A stretch of 64,000 nucleotides of DNA from Crossiella cryophila (GCF_014204915.1 NZ_JACHMH010000001.1:5171501-5235500), one strand, 5' to 3'. Shown: positions 1 through 8,566, counted from the stretch's first letter. The notes: generated from the sequence alone by a model not told the origin. Made by a program: numbers and translations.

Positions 1-174
1 ACCCGGCCCGCCATCGCGCACGACATCATGATGTCGGCGGCCCGGCGGGGCAACGCGGACAGCGTCAGCGCGCTGCTCACGGTCAACCTCGGCGCGTCGG
101 CCGGCGTCAGTCTGCTGGAGCAGCTGGACCCGGACACCCAGCGCTGGGAACTCGACGGCGGCCGGTTCCGCTGA
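1..174 (+). CDS. C-terminal end of an unidentified protein (partial)
   Basis: An open frame enters the window at base 1 and ends at a TGA at 172-174, giving the last 57 residues of a protein that begins outside the window. It ends with a run rich in Gly, Ala and Ser followed by a charged tail ending GGRFR. I do not recognise the family. The gene converges on the HelD-like gene, with about 36 bases between the two stop codons. Confidence 0.6.
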   Translation, partial: TRPAIAHDIMMSAARRGNADSVSALLTVNLGASAGVSLLEQLDPDTQRWELDGGRFR

Positions 175-210
175 CCGCCACCGGCGGGCGGTGACGGTCA
201 GCGGGCAGGC

Positions 211-2412
211 TCAGACCAGCCGCGGACTCCCGGCCGGGACCGGCGTCCCGGCAGGGTCGAGTCCGGCCAGGGCCTGCGGCAGCACGCCCTGGTGCAGCAC
301 GCCGAGGCGCTGGGTGGCCCTGGTGAGCGCGACGTAGAGTTCGGCGGCGCCACGCGGACCGTCGGCCAGGATCCGCTCCGGATCCACCACCAGCACCGCG
401 TCGAACTCCAGGCCCTTGGTCTCCGAGGCTGGCACCGTGCCGGGCACCCCTGGCGGCCCGATCACGATGCTGGTGCCCTCGCGACCGGCCTCCGCCTGGA
501 CGAACTCCTCGATGGCCGCGGCCAGCTCGTCCGCGCCGACCTGGCGGGACCACGGCTGGACCCCGCAGGCCCGCACCGACTCCGGCGGCGCCACGCTGGG
601 CGCGAAGTCGGCCAGCACCGCGGCGGCGACGGACATGATCTCCGCCGGGGTGCGGTAGTTCACCGTCAGCGACCGGTACACCCAGCGGCCGGGCACGTAC
701 GGCTCCAGCATCTCGCCCCAGGACCGGGCACCGGCCTCGGAGCGGCGCTGGGCGAGGTCGCCCACCACGGTGAATGACCGGCCTGGGCAGTGCCGCATCA
801 GGATCCGCCAGTCCATTTCGGACAGTTCCTGGGCCTCGTCGACCACGATGTGCCGGTAGGTCCAGTCCCGGTCCGCGGCGGCCCGTTCGGCCAGTTCCCT
901 GGTGTCCCGCTCGATGAACCGCTCGGCCAGGTCCTCGGCGTAGAGCAGGTCGGTGGCGTAGAGGTGGTCCTCGTCGTCCATCGAGTCCTCGCGGCCGTGC
1001 ATGATGTCCAGCACGCCCTTGGCGTACTCGGCGTCGGCCTTGCGCTGACGTTCCGCGGCGGCCTCATCGGCCTTGTCGGTGCCCAGCAGGTCGACCAGCT
1101 CGTCCAGCAGCGGCACGTCGGAGACCGTCCACGCCTCGCCGTCGGCCCGCCACAGCACCGGGTCGGCACCGGCCAGCCGCAGCCGTTCGCGCGAGGAGAA
1201 CAGCTGTCCCAGCAGGGTTTCCGGGGTCAGCAGCGGCCAGAGCGCGTCCAGTGCCGCGGCGAAGCCCTCGTGCTTGCCCAGTTCCAGCATCAGGTCCTTG
1301 CGCATGCTCTCCCAGGCGACCTTGTCCTCCCTGGTGAGCCAGCCCTTGCCGATCCGGGCGATGGCCCGTTCGGTGAGCACGTAGCTGATGATCTCGGTGA
1401 ACTTGGCCCTGGCCTCGTTGTGCGGCAAGCCGGTCGCGCGGGCCTCCTCCCTGGCCCACTCCGCGGTGGCGGCGTCGATCCGCACCGTGACGTCCTCCAG
1501 CTCCACCGGCAGCGGCTCCTCCGGCAGCTCCTGGCGGTCGGCGATGGCGGCCGCGAGCACGTCCAGGATCTTCAGGGATCCCTTGAGCCGCGCGGCTTCC
1601 GGGCCGTCCTCTGCGGTGACGTGCCGGCCGGGCACCAGGTCGCCGGTGGTCATGAACACCACATCGGACTCACCGAGTGAGGGCAGCACCCGGCCGATGT
1701 GGTTGAGGAAGGCCGGGTTGGGGCCGACCACGAGCACGCCGTGCCGCTCCATCCGCTCCCGCTGGGTGTAGAGCAGGTAGGCGACCCGGTGCAGCGCGAC
1801 CACGGTCTTGCCGGTGCCGGGGCCGCCCTCGATCACCAGCACGCCGGGGTGGTCCAGCCGGATGATCTCGTCCTGCTCGGCCTGGATGGTGGCCACGATG
1901 TCGCGCATGCCCTCGCCGCGCGGCGCGTTCACCGCGGCGAGCAGGGCCGCGTCGCCTCGGGCGTCCCCGTCCGGGCGGCCGAGCACCTCGTCGGTGAAGT
2001 CGAGCACCTGGCGGCCGCGGGTGTGGAACTGGCGGCGCCTGCGCATGTTCTCCGGGCTGGCCGCGGTGGCGATGTAGAACGCCTGGGAGGCGGGCGCCCG
2101 CCAGTCCAGCAGCACCGGCTCGTACTCGTTGTCCTCGTCGAACAGCCCGATCCGGCCGATGTAGGAGTGCTCGCCGGTCAGGGTGTCCAGCCTGCCGAAG
2201 CACAGGCCGTTGTCGCCGAAGTGCAGCCGCTTCAGCTCCTTGGCCGAGGCGCGCACCTGGACGTCCCGTTCCATCGGGGTGCCGCCGGTGCCGCCAAGTG
2301 CCGCGGTGTACTCGGCCTCCACTCGCTCGCGAGCGGCGTCCAGCCGCGTGTAGAGACCGGCCACGTAGTTCCGTTCGGACCGCAATTCCGCTTCGTACTC
2401 CTGATTTGACAC
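211..2412 (-). CDS. helR: HelD/HelR-like RNA-polymerase-recycling ATPase
   Basis: This 733-residue protein belongs to the UvrD-like HelD family, whose actinobacterial HelR members pry stalled or rifamycin-bound RNA polymerase off DNA and give rifamycin tolerance. Visible motifs are Walker A GGPGTGKT near residue 220, a VVDEAQE Walker B box, the VVGDLAQ box and a C-terminal YVALTRATQRL box typical of superfamily 1. The chosen start is the GTG at 2412, which has GAGGGG a few bases upstream; a longer frame reaches 2478 but begins in a low-GC, non-coding-looking stretch. It follows the glycosyltransferase gene by 92 bases on the same strand, so both may be read from the RAE promoter. The family call is secure. 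The HelR subtype is inferred from the neighbours and length. Confidence 0.85.
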   Translation of the reverse strand: MSNQEYEAELRSERNYVAGLYTRLDAARERVEAEYTAALGGTGGTPMERDVQVRASAKELKRLHFGDNGLCFGRLDTLTGEHSYIGRIGLFDEDNEYEPVLLDWRAPASQAFYIATAASPENMRRRRQFHTRGRQVLDFTDEVLGRPDGDARGDAALLAAVNAPRGEGMRDIVATIQAEQDEIIRLDHPGVLVIEGGPGTGKTVVALHRVAYLLYTQRERMERHGVLVVGPNPAFLNHIGRVLPSLGESDVVFMTTGDLVPGRHVTAEDGPEAARLKGSLKILDVLAAAIADRQELPEEPLPVELEDVTVRIDAATAEWAREEARATGLPHNEARAKFTEIISYVLTERAIARIGKGWLTREDKVAWESMRKDLMLELGKHEGFAAALDALWPLLTPETLLGQLFSSRERLRLAGADPVLWRADGEAWTVSDVPLLDELVDLLGTDKADEAAAERQRKADAEYAKGVLDIMHGREDSMDDEDHLYATDLLYAEDLAERFIERDTRELAERAAADRDWTYRHIVVDEAQELSEMDWRILMRHCPGRSFTVVGDLAQRRSEAGARSWGEMLEPYVPGRWVYRSLTVNYRTPAEIMSVAAAVLADFAPSVAPPESVRACGVQPWSRQVGADELAAAIEEFVQAEAGREGTSIVIGPPGVPGTVPASETKGLEFDAVLVVDPERILADGPRGAAELYVALTRATQRLGVLHQGVLPQALAGLDPAGTPVPAGSPRLV

Positions 2413-2504
2413 AGGCCCCTCATCGCGTTTAAACTGGTACCAGGTTCGGCGAGTTCTCCAATAACTTATGGAGGGCACGCCGATTTTTTATTGTCCACCC
2501 TTTG

Positions 2505-3728
2505 TCAAGCCCGTGCCTTGTTCCGGGTGATGGTCTCAAGCAGCAGTTCCGCGGCCACCAGCGCCCCATCGGTGCGCACCGTGCCCGCGACCTCCAGCGC
2601 CCGCTCCCTGGTCCGAGGGGCCAGGGCGACGCGCAGGGCGGCGGTCAGCGACTCGACGGTCGGCGCCGGGCCGTCATGCGCAGCGCCGATGCCCAGCTCG
2701 GCCACCCGCCCGGCCCAATAGGGCTGGTCAGCGAGCTGTGGGAGGACCACCTGGGGTGCGCCGGAGCGGCTGGCGGTGGTGGTGGTGCCCGCGCCGCCGT
2801 GGTGCACGATCGCGGCCATCCTGGGGAAGAGGGCCTGCTGGTTGACCTCGCCGATCGCGAAGCAGTCCGACCGGTCGTCGATCAGGTCCAGCCCGGCCCA
2901 GCCGCGCAGCACGACCACCCGGTGACCCAGTGCGCGCACCGCGTCGATGGCGACCTGGGCCACGTCGGTGGCGGCGTGCATGGGCATGCTGCCGAAGCCC
3001 ACGTACACCGGCGGCGGCCCGGCGGCCAGGAAGGCTTCCAGGTCGGCTGGCAGTGGGCGCTCGTGCGGCAGGATCCACGCCCCGGTCTGCACCACGTCCA
3101 GCTCGGGCGTGGGCAGCCACGGGTCCAGTGCCTGGTCGGTGGCCAGCCACTGCTGATCGCCGTGCAGGTAGTCCTGCACGTTGGGCACCGGCGGCAGGCC
3201 GTTGGCCTCGCGGTTCGTGTTCAGCGCGGCCCCGAACAGCTCATTCACCGTCTGGGCGCTGAGCTTCCACAGCTCCCGGTTGTCGGTCACCTCCGGCGGG
3301 AAGGGGTGGCCCGGGTAGGCCATCGGCCGGTGGTGCGGGGAGGGCAGGCTGAGCTTCTGGAAGACCACCGAGGCCGCGTAGATGCCCAGCTTCTCCGCCA
3401 CCGACAGCGCGCCGGCGATCATCGGCAGCATGCCGGTGACCACCATCGCGTCACAGTCCCGCGCCGCGTCCAGGACCCCCTTGAACTGGTGGCCGATCAG
3501 CTCGGCGGCGAAGCGGGGGAACTCCGAGACCGGCGGCCGCGCCTTGGTCAGCTCGCTCGCGGACAGGCCGACCGGCACCATCTCGACGCCGACCCCGGCC
3601 ACCCGCCCGGCGAAGTCCGGCGGCGCGCACACCCGCACGTCCGCGCCGAGTTCACGCAGCCGCACCGCGAGTCCGAGCACCGGCTCGACGTCACCGCGTG
3701 AACCGTAGGTCGACAACAACACGCGCAT
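2505..3728 (-). CDS. rgt: MGT-type glycosyltransferase, probable rifamycin glycosyltransferase
   Basis: A 407-residue GT1/MGT-family enzyme that would transfer a sugar from a UDP-sugar to a small hydrophobic acceptor in the cytoplasm. The N-terminus MRVLLSTYGSRGDVEP is the classic GT-B opening of macrolide and rifamycin glycosyltransferases. The UDP-sugar-binding box HHGGAGTTTTA lies near residue 310, followed by a D-Q (ADQ) motif. The start at 3728 is preceded by GGGAG at 8 bases spacing; an upstream ATG at 3743 has a poorer site. The RAE palindrome 57 bases upstream and the HelR-like gene downstream point to rifamycin as the acceptor, as in Rgt enzymes that inactivate rifampin. The acceptor is inferred from context, not from residues. 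Confidence 0.82.
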   Translation of the reverse strand: MRVLLSTYGSRGDVEPVLGLAVRLRELGADVRVCAPPDFAGRVAGVGVEMVPVGLSASELTKARPPVSEFPRFAAELIGHQFKGVLDAARDCDAMVVTGMLPMIAGALSVAEKLGIYAASVVFQKLSLPSPHHRPMAYPGHPFPPEVTDNRELWKLSAQTVNELFGAALNTNREANGLPPVPNVQDYLHGDQQWLATDQALDPWLPTPELDVVQTGAWILPHERPLPADLEAFLAAGPPPVYVGFGSMPMHAATDVAQVAIDAVRALGHRVVVLRGWAGLDLIDDRSDCFAIGEVNQQALFPRMAAIVHHGGAGTTTTASRSGAPQVVLPQLADQPYWAGRVAELGIGAAHDGPAPTVESLTAALRVALAPRTRERALEVAGTVRTDGALVAAELLLETITRNKARA

Positions 3729-3784
3729 TTTCGCGACTCCCATTTCCGCAGATCCTGGCTTAGGCCGGTGATTCTGCGGCACTA

Positions 3785-3809
3785 CCCGGGCCTTGCCGCA
3801 AGACCCGGG
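3785..3809 (-). promoter_or_regulatory. Rifamycin-associated element (RAE) palindrome
   Basis: A 25-bp imperfect palindrome centred on 3797, with arms CCCGGG-C-CTTGC and GCAAG-A-CCCGGG. On the minus strand its core reads GGGTCTTGCGGCAAGGCCC, which differs at one base from the RAE consensus as I remember it (GGGGCTTGCGGCAAGGCCC). RAEs lie upstream of rifamycin-inactivating genes and mediate induction by rifamycins. This one lies 57 bases upstream of the glycosyltransferase start. A possible -10 (TTATAG on the minus strand) lies just upstream of it. Confidence 0.85.
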
Positions 3810-3866
3810 GTGCGCTATAAGTTGGGAGTGGAAAGGAGCGGTTAATCCGCTTTCCGCGCACAGTGA

Positions 3867-4724
3867 CTACATAGGTGCTACCTGTGACGGCCGGTCCGGC
3901 GGCGGTGTGGTGGCCTGCACCGGAATGACACCGGCCTGGCCCCCGTTGTGCGGGCTCGCCGCGGCGGACTCCCTGGCCAGGAAGGTGCCGAGTTCGCCGA
4001 TGGTGCTCATCAGCGGCGCCGGGAACACCACGGTGGTGTTCTTGTCCACCCCGAGTTCGACCAGGGTCTGCAGGTTGCGCAGTTGCAGGGCCAGCGGGTG
4101 GGCCATCATCGTGTCGGATGCCTCGCCCAGTGCGGCGGCGGCCAGGGATTCGCCCTCGGCGTTGATGATCTTGGCTCGCTTCTCCCGTTCGGCTTCGGCC
4201 TGCCGGGCCATCGCCCGTTTCATGCTGTCGGGCAACTGGATGTCCTTCAGCTCCACCAGCGTGACCTCCACGCCCCATTCGACCGTGGCGATGTCGAGGA
4301 TCTTGCGGATGTCCAGGTTGATCTGGTCGGTCTCGGACAGGGTCTGGTCAAGGGTGTGCTGGCCGACGACCTTGCGCAGGGTGGTCTGGGCGATCTGGTC
4401 GATGGCCGCGTGCACGTTCTCGATGGCCACCACCGACTTCACCGCGTCGACCACCTTGAAGTAGGCGACCGCGGAGACGTCCACCCTGACGTTGTCGCGG
4501 GTGATGATGCCCTGGGACTGGATGGGCAGGGTGATGATCCGCAGGGTCACCCGGTGCAGGATGTCCACCACCGGGATGAGCAGGCGCAGCCCCGGCAGCC
4601 GGGCGCCTTGGACCTTGCCGAGGCGGAACAGCACACCCTGTTCGTACTGCTTGACCACGCGCACCGACAGACTCAGCAGCAGTGCGACCACGGCGATGAC
4701 GATGGCGACGATCAGACCGTTCAT
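3867..4724 (-). CDS. Slipin / stomatin-like SPFH membrane protein
   Basis: A 285-residue SPFH-domain protein. Residues 1-25 form one hydrophobic membrane anchor, followed by a stomatin core containing YEQGVLFRLG, PGLRLLIPVVD and TLPIQSQGIITRDNV. A helical stretch rich in Ala, Glu and Lys (QAEAEREKRAKIINAEGE) is typical of the oligomerising region. Slipins form ring-like scaffolds in membrane microdomains. It is the last gene of a four-gene operon, starting 13 bases after the STAS gene stop. Co-location with a desaturase suggests a link to membrane fluidity. The C-terminal Pro/Gln-rich tail is not conserved. No NfeD-type partner was seen. Confidence 0.88.
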   Translation of the reverse strand: MNGLIVAIVIAVVALLLSLSVRVVKQYEQGVLFRLGKVQGARLPGLRLLIPVVDILHRVTLRIITLPIQSQGIITRDNVRVDVSAVAYFKVVDAVKSVVAIENVHAAIDQIAQTTLRKVVGQHTLDQTLSETDQINLDIRKILDIATVEWGVEVTLVELKDIQLPDSMKRAMARQAEAEREKRAKIINAEGESLAAAALGEASDTMMAHPLALQLRNLQTLVELGVDKNTTVVFPAPLMSTIGELGTFLARESAAASPHNGGQAGVIPVQATTPPPDRPSQVAPM

Positions 4725-4737
4725 GATGGCGCTCCGT

Positions 4738-5181
4738 TCAGACGAAGTGCGGGGGCCCGCCCGCGGGCGGCAGCGCGTGCGCGAGATCCGGCCGGACGTC
4801 CAGCACGGTCAGGAGTCCCGCGGCGCTGAGCACCCAGCGGACCAGGGGCGCGCCCGTCACCACGCGGAGGTGGGTGCCTGCGGCCTGGGCGCGGGTCCGG
4901 ACGGTCAGCAGCACGGTGAGTCCGGCCGCGCCGAGGAAGTCCACCTCGGTGAGGTTGATGACCACCAGTCTGGCGGCGCGGGGCAACTGGGCGAGCAGCA
5001 GCTCCCGCAGCAATGGGCTGGTGTACAGGTCGATCTCACCGCGTACCGAGAGCACCAGTGCGCCCGGCCGGGCCGCGTACGCCGTGACGTCCAGGAGCTG
5101 TTCTGGGGCAGGGGGATCCTGCGTGCGGTCGCGCGCCGGGGACGGGCTGGCCGCGGTCACCGGTCGGAGCGAGGTGCTCAT
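4738..5181 (-). CDS. STAS-domain anti-sigma-factor antagonist-like protein
   Basis: A 147-residue protein with a disordered Ser/Pro-rich N-terminus (about 30 residues) and a STAS domain: LVLSVRGEIDLYTSPLL, then VVINLTEVDFLGAAGLTVLL. In typical SpoIIAA/RsbV antagonists the second motif holds a phosphorylatable Ser in D-S-S/T-G-L. Here it reads DFLGAAGL, so that serine is absent. The protein may bind a partner without phospho-switching or may have degenerated. Its ATG overlaps the desaturase stop (ATGA, 5178-5181), so the two genes are translationally coupled. No anti-sigma kinase is visible nearby. Confidence 0.85.
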   Translation of the reverse strand: MSTSLRPVTAASPSPARDRTQDPPAPEQLLDVTAYAARPGALVLSVRGEIDLYTSPLLRELLLAQLPRAARLVVINLTEVDFLGAAGLTVLLTVRTRAQAAGTHLRVVTGAPLVRWVLSAAGLLTVLDVRPDLAHALPPAGGPPHFV

Positions 5182-6164
5182 GGCCGGAGCCGGCCGGTGG
5201 TGACCGCGGCGCGGGTGCCAGGGGTGATGGCCAGGCGGGCCAGCCTGGCAGGGTTGGTCCAGCGGACCTCGGTGGCCCAGCCCAGTTTCGCCAGCAGCCA
5301 GATCACCCTGGCGGAGACGTCGAGCTGACCGCGCAGCACGCCGTGGCGGGCGCAGGTGGGGTCGGCGTGGTGGGAGTTGTGCCAGGACTCGCCCATGGAC
5401 AGGATGGCCAGCGGCCAGAAGTTCGCGGCCTTGTCCCTGGAGCGGAACGGCCGCTCGCCGATCAGGTGGCAGATCGAGTTCACCGACCAGGTCACGTGGT
5501 GCAGGAAGGAGATCCGCACCAGCCCGGCCCAGAAGAACGCGGTCAGCGCACCCTGCCAGGACCAGCTGATCAGCCCGCCCAGCGCGGTCGGCAGCGCGAT
5601 GCCCAGGGTGACCCACAGCGGGAACAGCCGGTCGATGAGCCGCAGATCGGGGTCGGCGCGCAGGTCGGGGGCGAACCGTTCGGTGTTGGTGCTGACCCGC
5701 TCGAACAGCCAGCCCATGTGCGCGTGCCAGAAGCCCTTGGCCAGGGCTGCCGGTCCGGTGCCGTAGCGCCAGGGCGAGTGCGGATCGCCTGCCCGGTCGG
5801 AGAAGGCGTGGTGCCGCCGGTGGTCGGCCACCCACACGATCACCTGTCCCTGCGCGGCCAGTCCGCCCGCCACCGCCAGTGCGATCCGCAGCCCGCGATT
5901 GGCCTTGAACGCGCGGTGGGTGAACAGCCGGTGGTAGCCCACGGTCACCCCGAGACAGGCCAGCACGTACATGCCCGCGGCCAGCGCGAGATCGGTCCAG
6001 CCCAGCCCCCAGCCCCAGGCCAGCGGCACCGCGGCGATCAGCGCCGCGAACGGCAGCAGCACGAAGACCTTGACCAGGATCTGCTCACCCAGCGTCCGGC
6101 CGGGGATGATCATCGGCTTCGAGTCGGGCCCGAGCGGCGGGTGGGTTGGCGCGGCGGTGGTCAT
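5178..6164 (-). CDS. Membrane acyl-CoA (delta-9 type) fatty acid desaturase
   Basis: A 328-residue integral-membrane di-iron desaturase that would introduce a double bond into acyl chains. The three histidine boxes are present: HRLFTH near residue 74, HRRHH near 112 and HNSHH near 255. Hydrophobic segments before box 1 and between boxes 2 and 3 fit the usual four-helix topology. It overlaps the 58-aa gene upstream and the STAS gene downstream by ATGA junctions, so it is central to a compact operon. It could act on membrane lipids; a role in shaping the lipopeptide's fatty acid is conceivable, but the gene lies well outside that cluster. Confidence 0.92.
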   Translation of the reverse strand: MTTAAPTHPPLGPDSKPMIIPGRTLGEQILVKVFVLLPFAALIAAVPLAWGWGLGWTDLALAAGMYVLACLGVTVGYHRLFTHRAFKANRGLRIALAVAGGLAAQGQVIVWVADHRRHHAFSDRAGDPHSPWRYGTGPAALAKGFWHAHMGWLFERVSTNTERFAPDLRADPDLRLIDRLFPLWVTLGIALPTALGGLISWSWQGALTAFFWAGLVRISFLHHVTWSVNSICHLIGERPFRSRDKAANFWPLAILSMGESWHNSHHADPTCARHGVLRGQLDVSARVIWLLAKLGWATEVRWTNPARLARLAITPGTRAAVTTGRLRP

Positions 6165-6337
6165 GACCGGGTGGGAGGGGTCGCGTGATCGCGGATCCGG
6201 GCGATCACCAGCTCGGCCTCGGCGGTGGTGATGAGGGCGTTCCCGGCGGCCCGCAGAATGGCGGCGACGGTGCTCTGGTGCGGCTCGGCCACACCGGAGA
6301 CGGACATGCTCAGACGGAGTGAATCAACTTGTGCCAT
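6161..6337 (-). CDS. Small 58-residue protein, first gene of the desaturase operon
   Basis: The start at 6337 has GAGGGG 8 bases upstream and the stop overlaps the desaturase start (ATGA). The 58-residue product opens MAQVDSLRLSMSVSG and has a helical C-terminal half (VAAILRAAGNALITTAEAELVIARIRDH). I recognise no family. No membrane segment or metal motif is visible. Its place at the head of the operon and its strong ribosome site argue that it is real. Confidence 0.7.
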   Translation of the reverse strand: MAQVDSLRLSMSVSGVAEPHQSTVAAILRAAGNALITTAEAELVIARIRDHATPPTRS

Positions 6338-6694
6338 CGGGACAACCCCTCGGTCGGCAGATTTCACGCCGGGGTCCGGGGCACTTGGGGGGAGCCTACT
6401 CGCTTTTTCAGCCTCGCGCAGCGCCACGCCCGCGCGCGATGTTCGCCTGCCCCGATGGAGATCATTGATCGGGCCCCATGACTGGGTATTCGCGCGCCGG
6501 AATTCCTGGGGGTAACCCACATGGCCCAGGTTTTTTCCCGGCCGCCCCACGATCGTGTATATGCGGATTTGGGTGGGTGCGCCGATCCCGGCCGGGTCTA
6601 CAGTGGAGTACGCAATTCTCCGCCCGAGACCCCGGCGGCTGGTCACGTCATTCTGGCGATTCGACCATTATCGGTATGGACCTGAGGAGTTTTC
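6338..6694. other. 357-bp divergent promoter region
   Basis: This spacer separates the leftward desaturase operon from the rightward beta-helix genes. The half nearest the beta-helix gene is less GC-rich, with tracts such as TTTTTTCCC and TTATCGGTATGG, consistent with promoters. I see no convincing pair of -10/-35 boxes, no riboswitch and no further gene. Confidence 0.5.
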
Positions 6695-7525
6695 ATGCGC
6701 AAGAACCGAGCGGTTCGAGTTATTCCAGCCGCAACCATTCTGGTGGCAGCCGCGGGTATCGCCCTGCCCGCCACCGCAGGCGCCGCGGTGCCGTGCACCG
6801 AAACAGCGCTGGTCACCGCGGTCAACACGACGAACGCGGCCGGCGGCGGGGTCATCACCCTGACCCCGGGCTGCACCTACACCCTCACCGCCGGCCACGG
6901 CGACGACGGTGTGCACGGATCGGTCGGCCTACCACCCATCACCACCGCCATCACCATGGAGGGCGACGGCAACACCATCACCCGCTCCGGCGCGAGCGCC
7001 TTCCGCATCCTCCAGGTCGGCACCACCGGCGAGCTGACCCTCAAGGCCGTGACCATCAGCAACGGCTCGGCCGCCGGTCTGCTGCCCGCGGGCAACGGTG
7101 GTGGCATCCTCAACTTCGGCGCGCTCACCCTGACCAACAGCACGGTCTCGGGCAACACCGCGGCAGGCACCGGTGGCGGCGTGCAGAGCGGCGGCGGCGC
7201 GGCCGCGGTCACCCTGACCGGCAGCACCCTGTCCGGGAACACCGCGGCGGCCGACGGCGGTGGCCTGTACAGCTTCGGCACAGCCACCCTGACCAGCAGT
7301 TTTGTCACCGGCAGCAACCAGGGTGCGCGGGGCGGTGGCCTCGCCTCGGTGGACGGAATTCTCACCTTGACCAGCACGTCGATTTCCGGAAATTCGGCCA
7401 CCGGCACCGCGGGCGGATTCTTCCGATTATCCGGAAATGTGACGGTCAACACCTCGCCGATCAGTGCGAACAGTCCGAACAACTGCGTGGGCAGTGTGCC
7501 ATCGGTGCCCGGCTGCACCGCCTGA
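6695..7525 (+). CDS. Secreted right-handed beta-helix protein (paralogue 1)
   Basis: A 276-residue exported protein. A Sec signal peptide (MRKNRAVRVIPAATILVAAAG... with AGAA cleavage near residue 29) precedes repeats of the type GGGILNFGALTLTNSTVSGN, as in polymorphic-membrane-protein/parallel beta-helix proteins. Two Cys pairs are visible, one at the mature N-terminus and one in the tail PNNCVGSVPSVPGCTA. GAGGAG precedes the ATG. A paralogue follows immediately. Codon 245 (7427-7429) is TTA, rare in such genomes, so translation may depend on the bldA tRNA. No catalytic residues are evident; a surface or matrix role is a guess. Confidence 0.85.
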   Translation: MRKNRAVRVIPAATILVAAAGIALPATAGAAVPCTETALVTAVNTTNAAGGGVITLTPGCTYTLTAGHGDDGVHGSVGLPPITTAITMEGDGNTITRSGASAFRILQVGTTGELTLKAVTISNGSAAGLLPAGNGGGILNFGALTLTNSTVSGNTAAGTGGGVQSGGGAAAVTLTGSTLSGNTAAADGGGLYSFGTATLTSSFVTGSNQGARGGGLASVDGILTLTSTSISGNSATGTAGGFFRLSGNVTVNTSPISANSPNNCVGSVPSVPGCTA

Positions 7526-7598
7526 GGAAATACGGCCAATCGGCGTACGGCGGTATGCGCTCGGCGGTCAAGGGCGTAGCTTGAGTTTTGTAACCCTG

Positions 7599-7637
7599 GA
7601 CCCCGGTGCCGCAGATCTTGCGAGCCGGGGTCTTTTT
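7599..7637 (+). terminator. Rho-independent terminator or attenuator
   Basis: A perfect 8-bp stem GACCCCGG / CCGGGGTC with an 18-base loop is followed directly by TTTTT (7633-7637). It lies between the two beta-helix genes, 34 bases before the second start, so it could end the first transcript or attenuate read-through. Confidence 0.8.
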
Positions 7638-7670
7638 CGGGCACAGTTATTCGTGGGAACAGAAGGCGTT

Positions 7671-8519
7671 ATGCGAAAGATGCGCACGGTCCTCAAGGTC
7701 CTGCTCGGCGCCGGCCTCGTGGCCGGTGGCACCACCCTGGTCGCCCCGGTGGCGCAGGCCGACACGATCCCCGTCGCCTGTAGCGAGAACGCCCTGGTCG
7801 CGGCGGTCAACCTGGCCAACTCCACCCCCGCCGCGGACACCCTCGCCCTGGCGGGCGGCTGCACCTATCGGCTGACCTCCCCGCACGGTGGCCTCGGCAA
7901 CGGACTGCCGGTGATCACCACGCCGATGGAGCTGATCGGCCCGGCCACCATCACCCGCGACTCACTGCTGCTCTTCCGCATCGCCGAGGTCAGCGCCACC
8001 GGCAACCTCACCCTCACCACCTCGGTCGCGATCACCAACGGCAGCGCCATCGGCAACGGCGGCGGCATCCTCAACCGCGGTGCGGTGACCTTCACCAACA
8101 GCAGCCTGACCGGCAACCTGGCCACCCTCAGCGGCGGCGGTCTGGCCAACGCCGACACCCCCACCGGCACCGCGCCCGCCGCGACCTTCACCAGGAGCCC
8201 GGTCTCGGGCAACACGGCGGTGCTGCGGGGCGGCGGGATCTACAACGGCCTGCGCGGCACGCTGACCACCACCGGGGTCTCCGGCAGCCCGATGCCGGTC
8301 ACCGGCAACAGCGGCTCCCAGGGTGGTGGCATCGCGGCGGTCAACTCGACCGCGACCACCATGACCCAGACCGCCATCTCCGGCAACAACGCGCTGCTGA
8401 CCGCGGGCGGCGCCTACCGGGCGGGCGGCACCATGACCACCACCAACTCGCCGATCAGCGCCAACACGCCGAACAACTGCGTTGGCAGTGTCCCGGCGGT
8501 CCCGAACTGCACCGGGTAG
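7671..8519 (+). CDS. Secreted right-handed beta-helix protein (paralogue 2)
   Basis: A 282-residue paralogue of the preceding protein: a signal peptide (MRKMRTVLKVLLGAGLVAGG ... AQA near residue 31), the same CSENALVAAVN opening, Gly/Asn/Thr-rich beta-helix repeats and nearly the same tail (SPISANTPNNCVGSVPAVPN). The start at 7671 is chosen because it begins the signal peptide and has AGAAGG upstream; the frame is open further upstream through the terminator, which is not coding. The tandem arrangement indicates local duplication followed by divergence. Confidence 0.85.
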   Translation: MRKMRTVLKVLLGAGLVAGGTTLVAPVAQADTIPVACSENALVAAVNLANSTPAADTLALAGGCTYRLTSPHGGLGNGLPVITTPMELIGPATITRDSLLLFRIAEVSATGNLTLTTSVAITNGSAIGNGGGILNRGAVTFTNSSLTGNLATLSGGGLANADTPTGTAPAATFTRSPVSGNTAVLRGGGIYNGLRGTLTTTGVSGSPMPVTGNSGSQGGGIAAVNSTATTMTQTAISGNNALLTAGGAYRAGGTMTTTNSPISANTPNNCVGSVPAVPNCTG

Positions 8520-8521
8520 AC

Positions 8522-8566
8522 CGGCTCCGCGACAGCGCAGGCACCACCCGGTCAGGAGCGGAGCCG
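8522..8566. terminator. Bidirectional hairpin between convergent genes
   Basis: A perfect 9-bp inverted repeat, CGGCTCCGC (8522-8530) and GCGGAGCCG (8558-8566), sits at the junction of the convergent beta-helix and sigma-like genes. The second arm lies in the end of the latter. No T-run follows, so this is a likely but not classical terminator. Confidence 0.5.

Noticed and set aside
2412-2504. A second RAE directly upstream of the HelR-like gene
   Set aside because: The 92-bp gap has a TTGACA-like element but no RAE palindrome; the only RAE is upstream of the glycosyltransferase.
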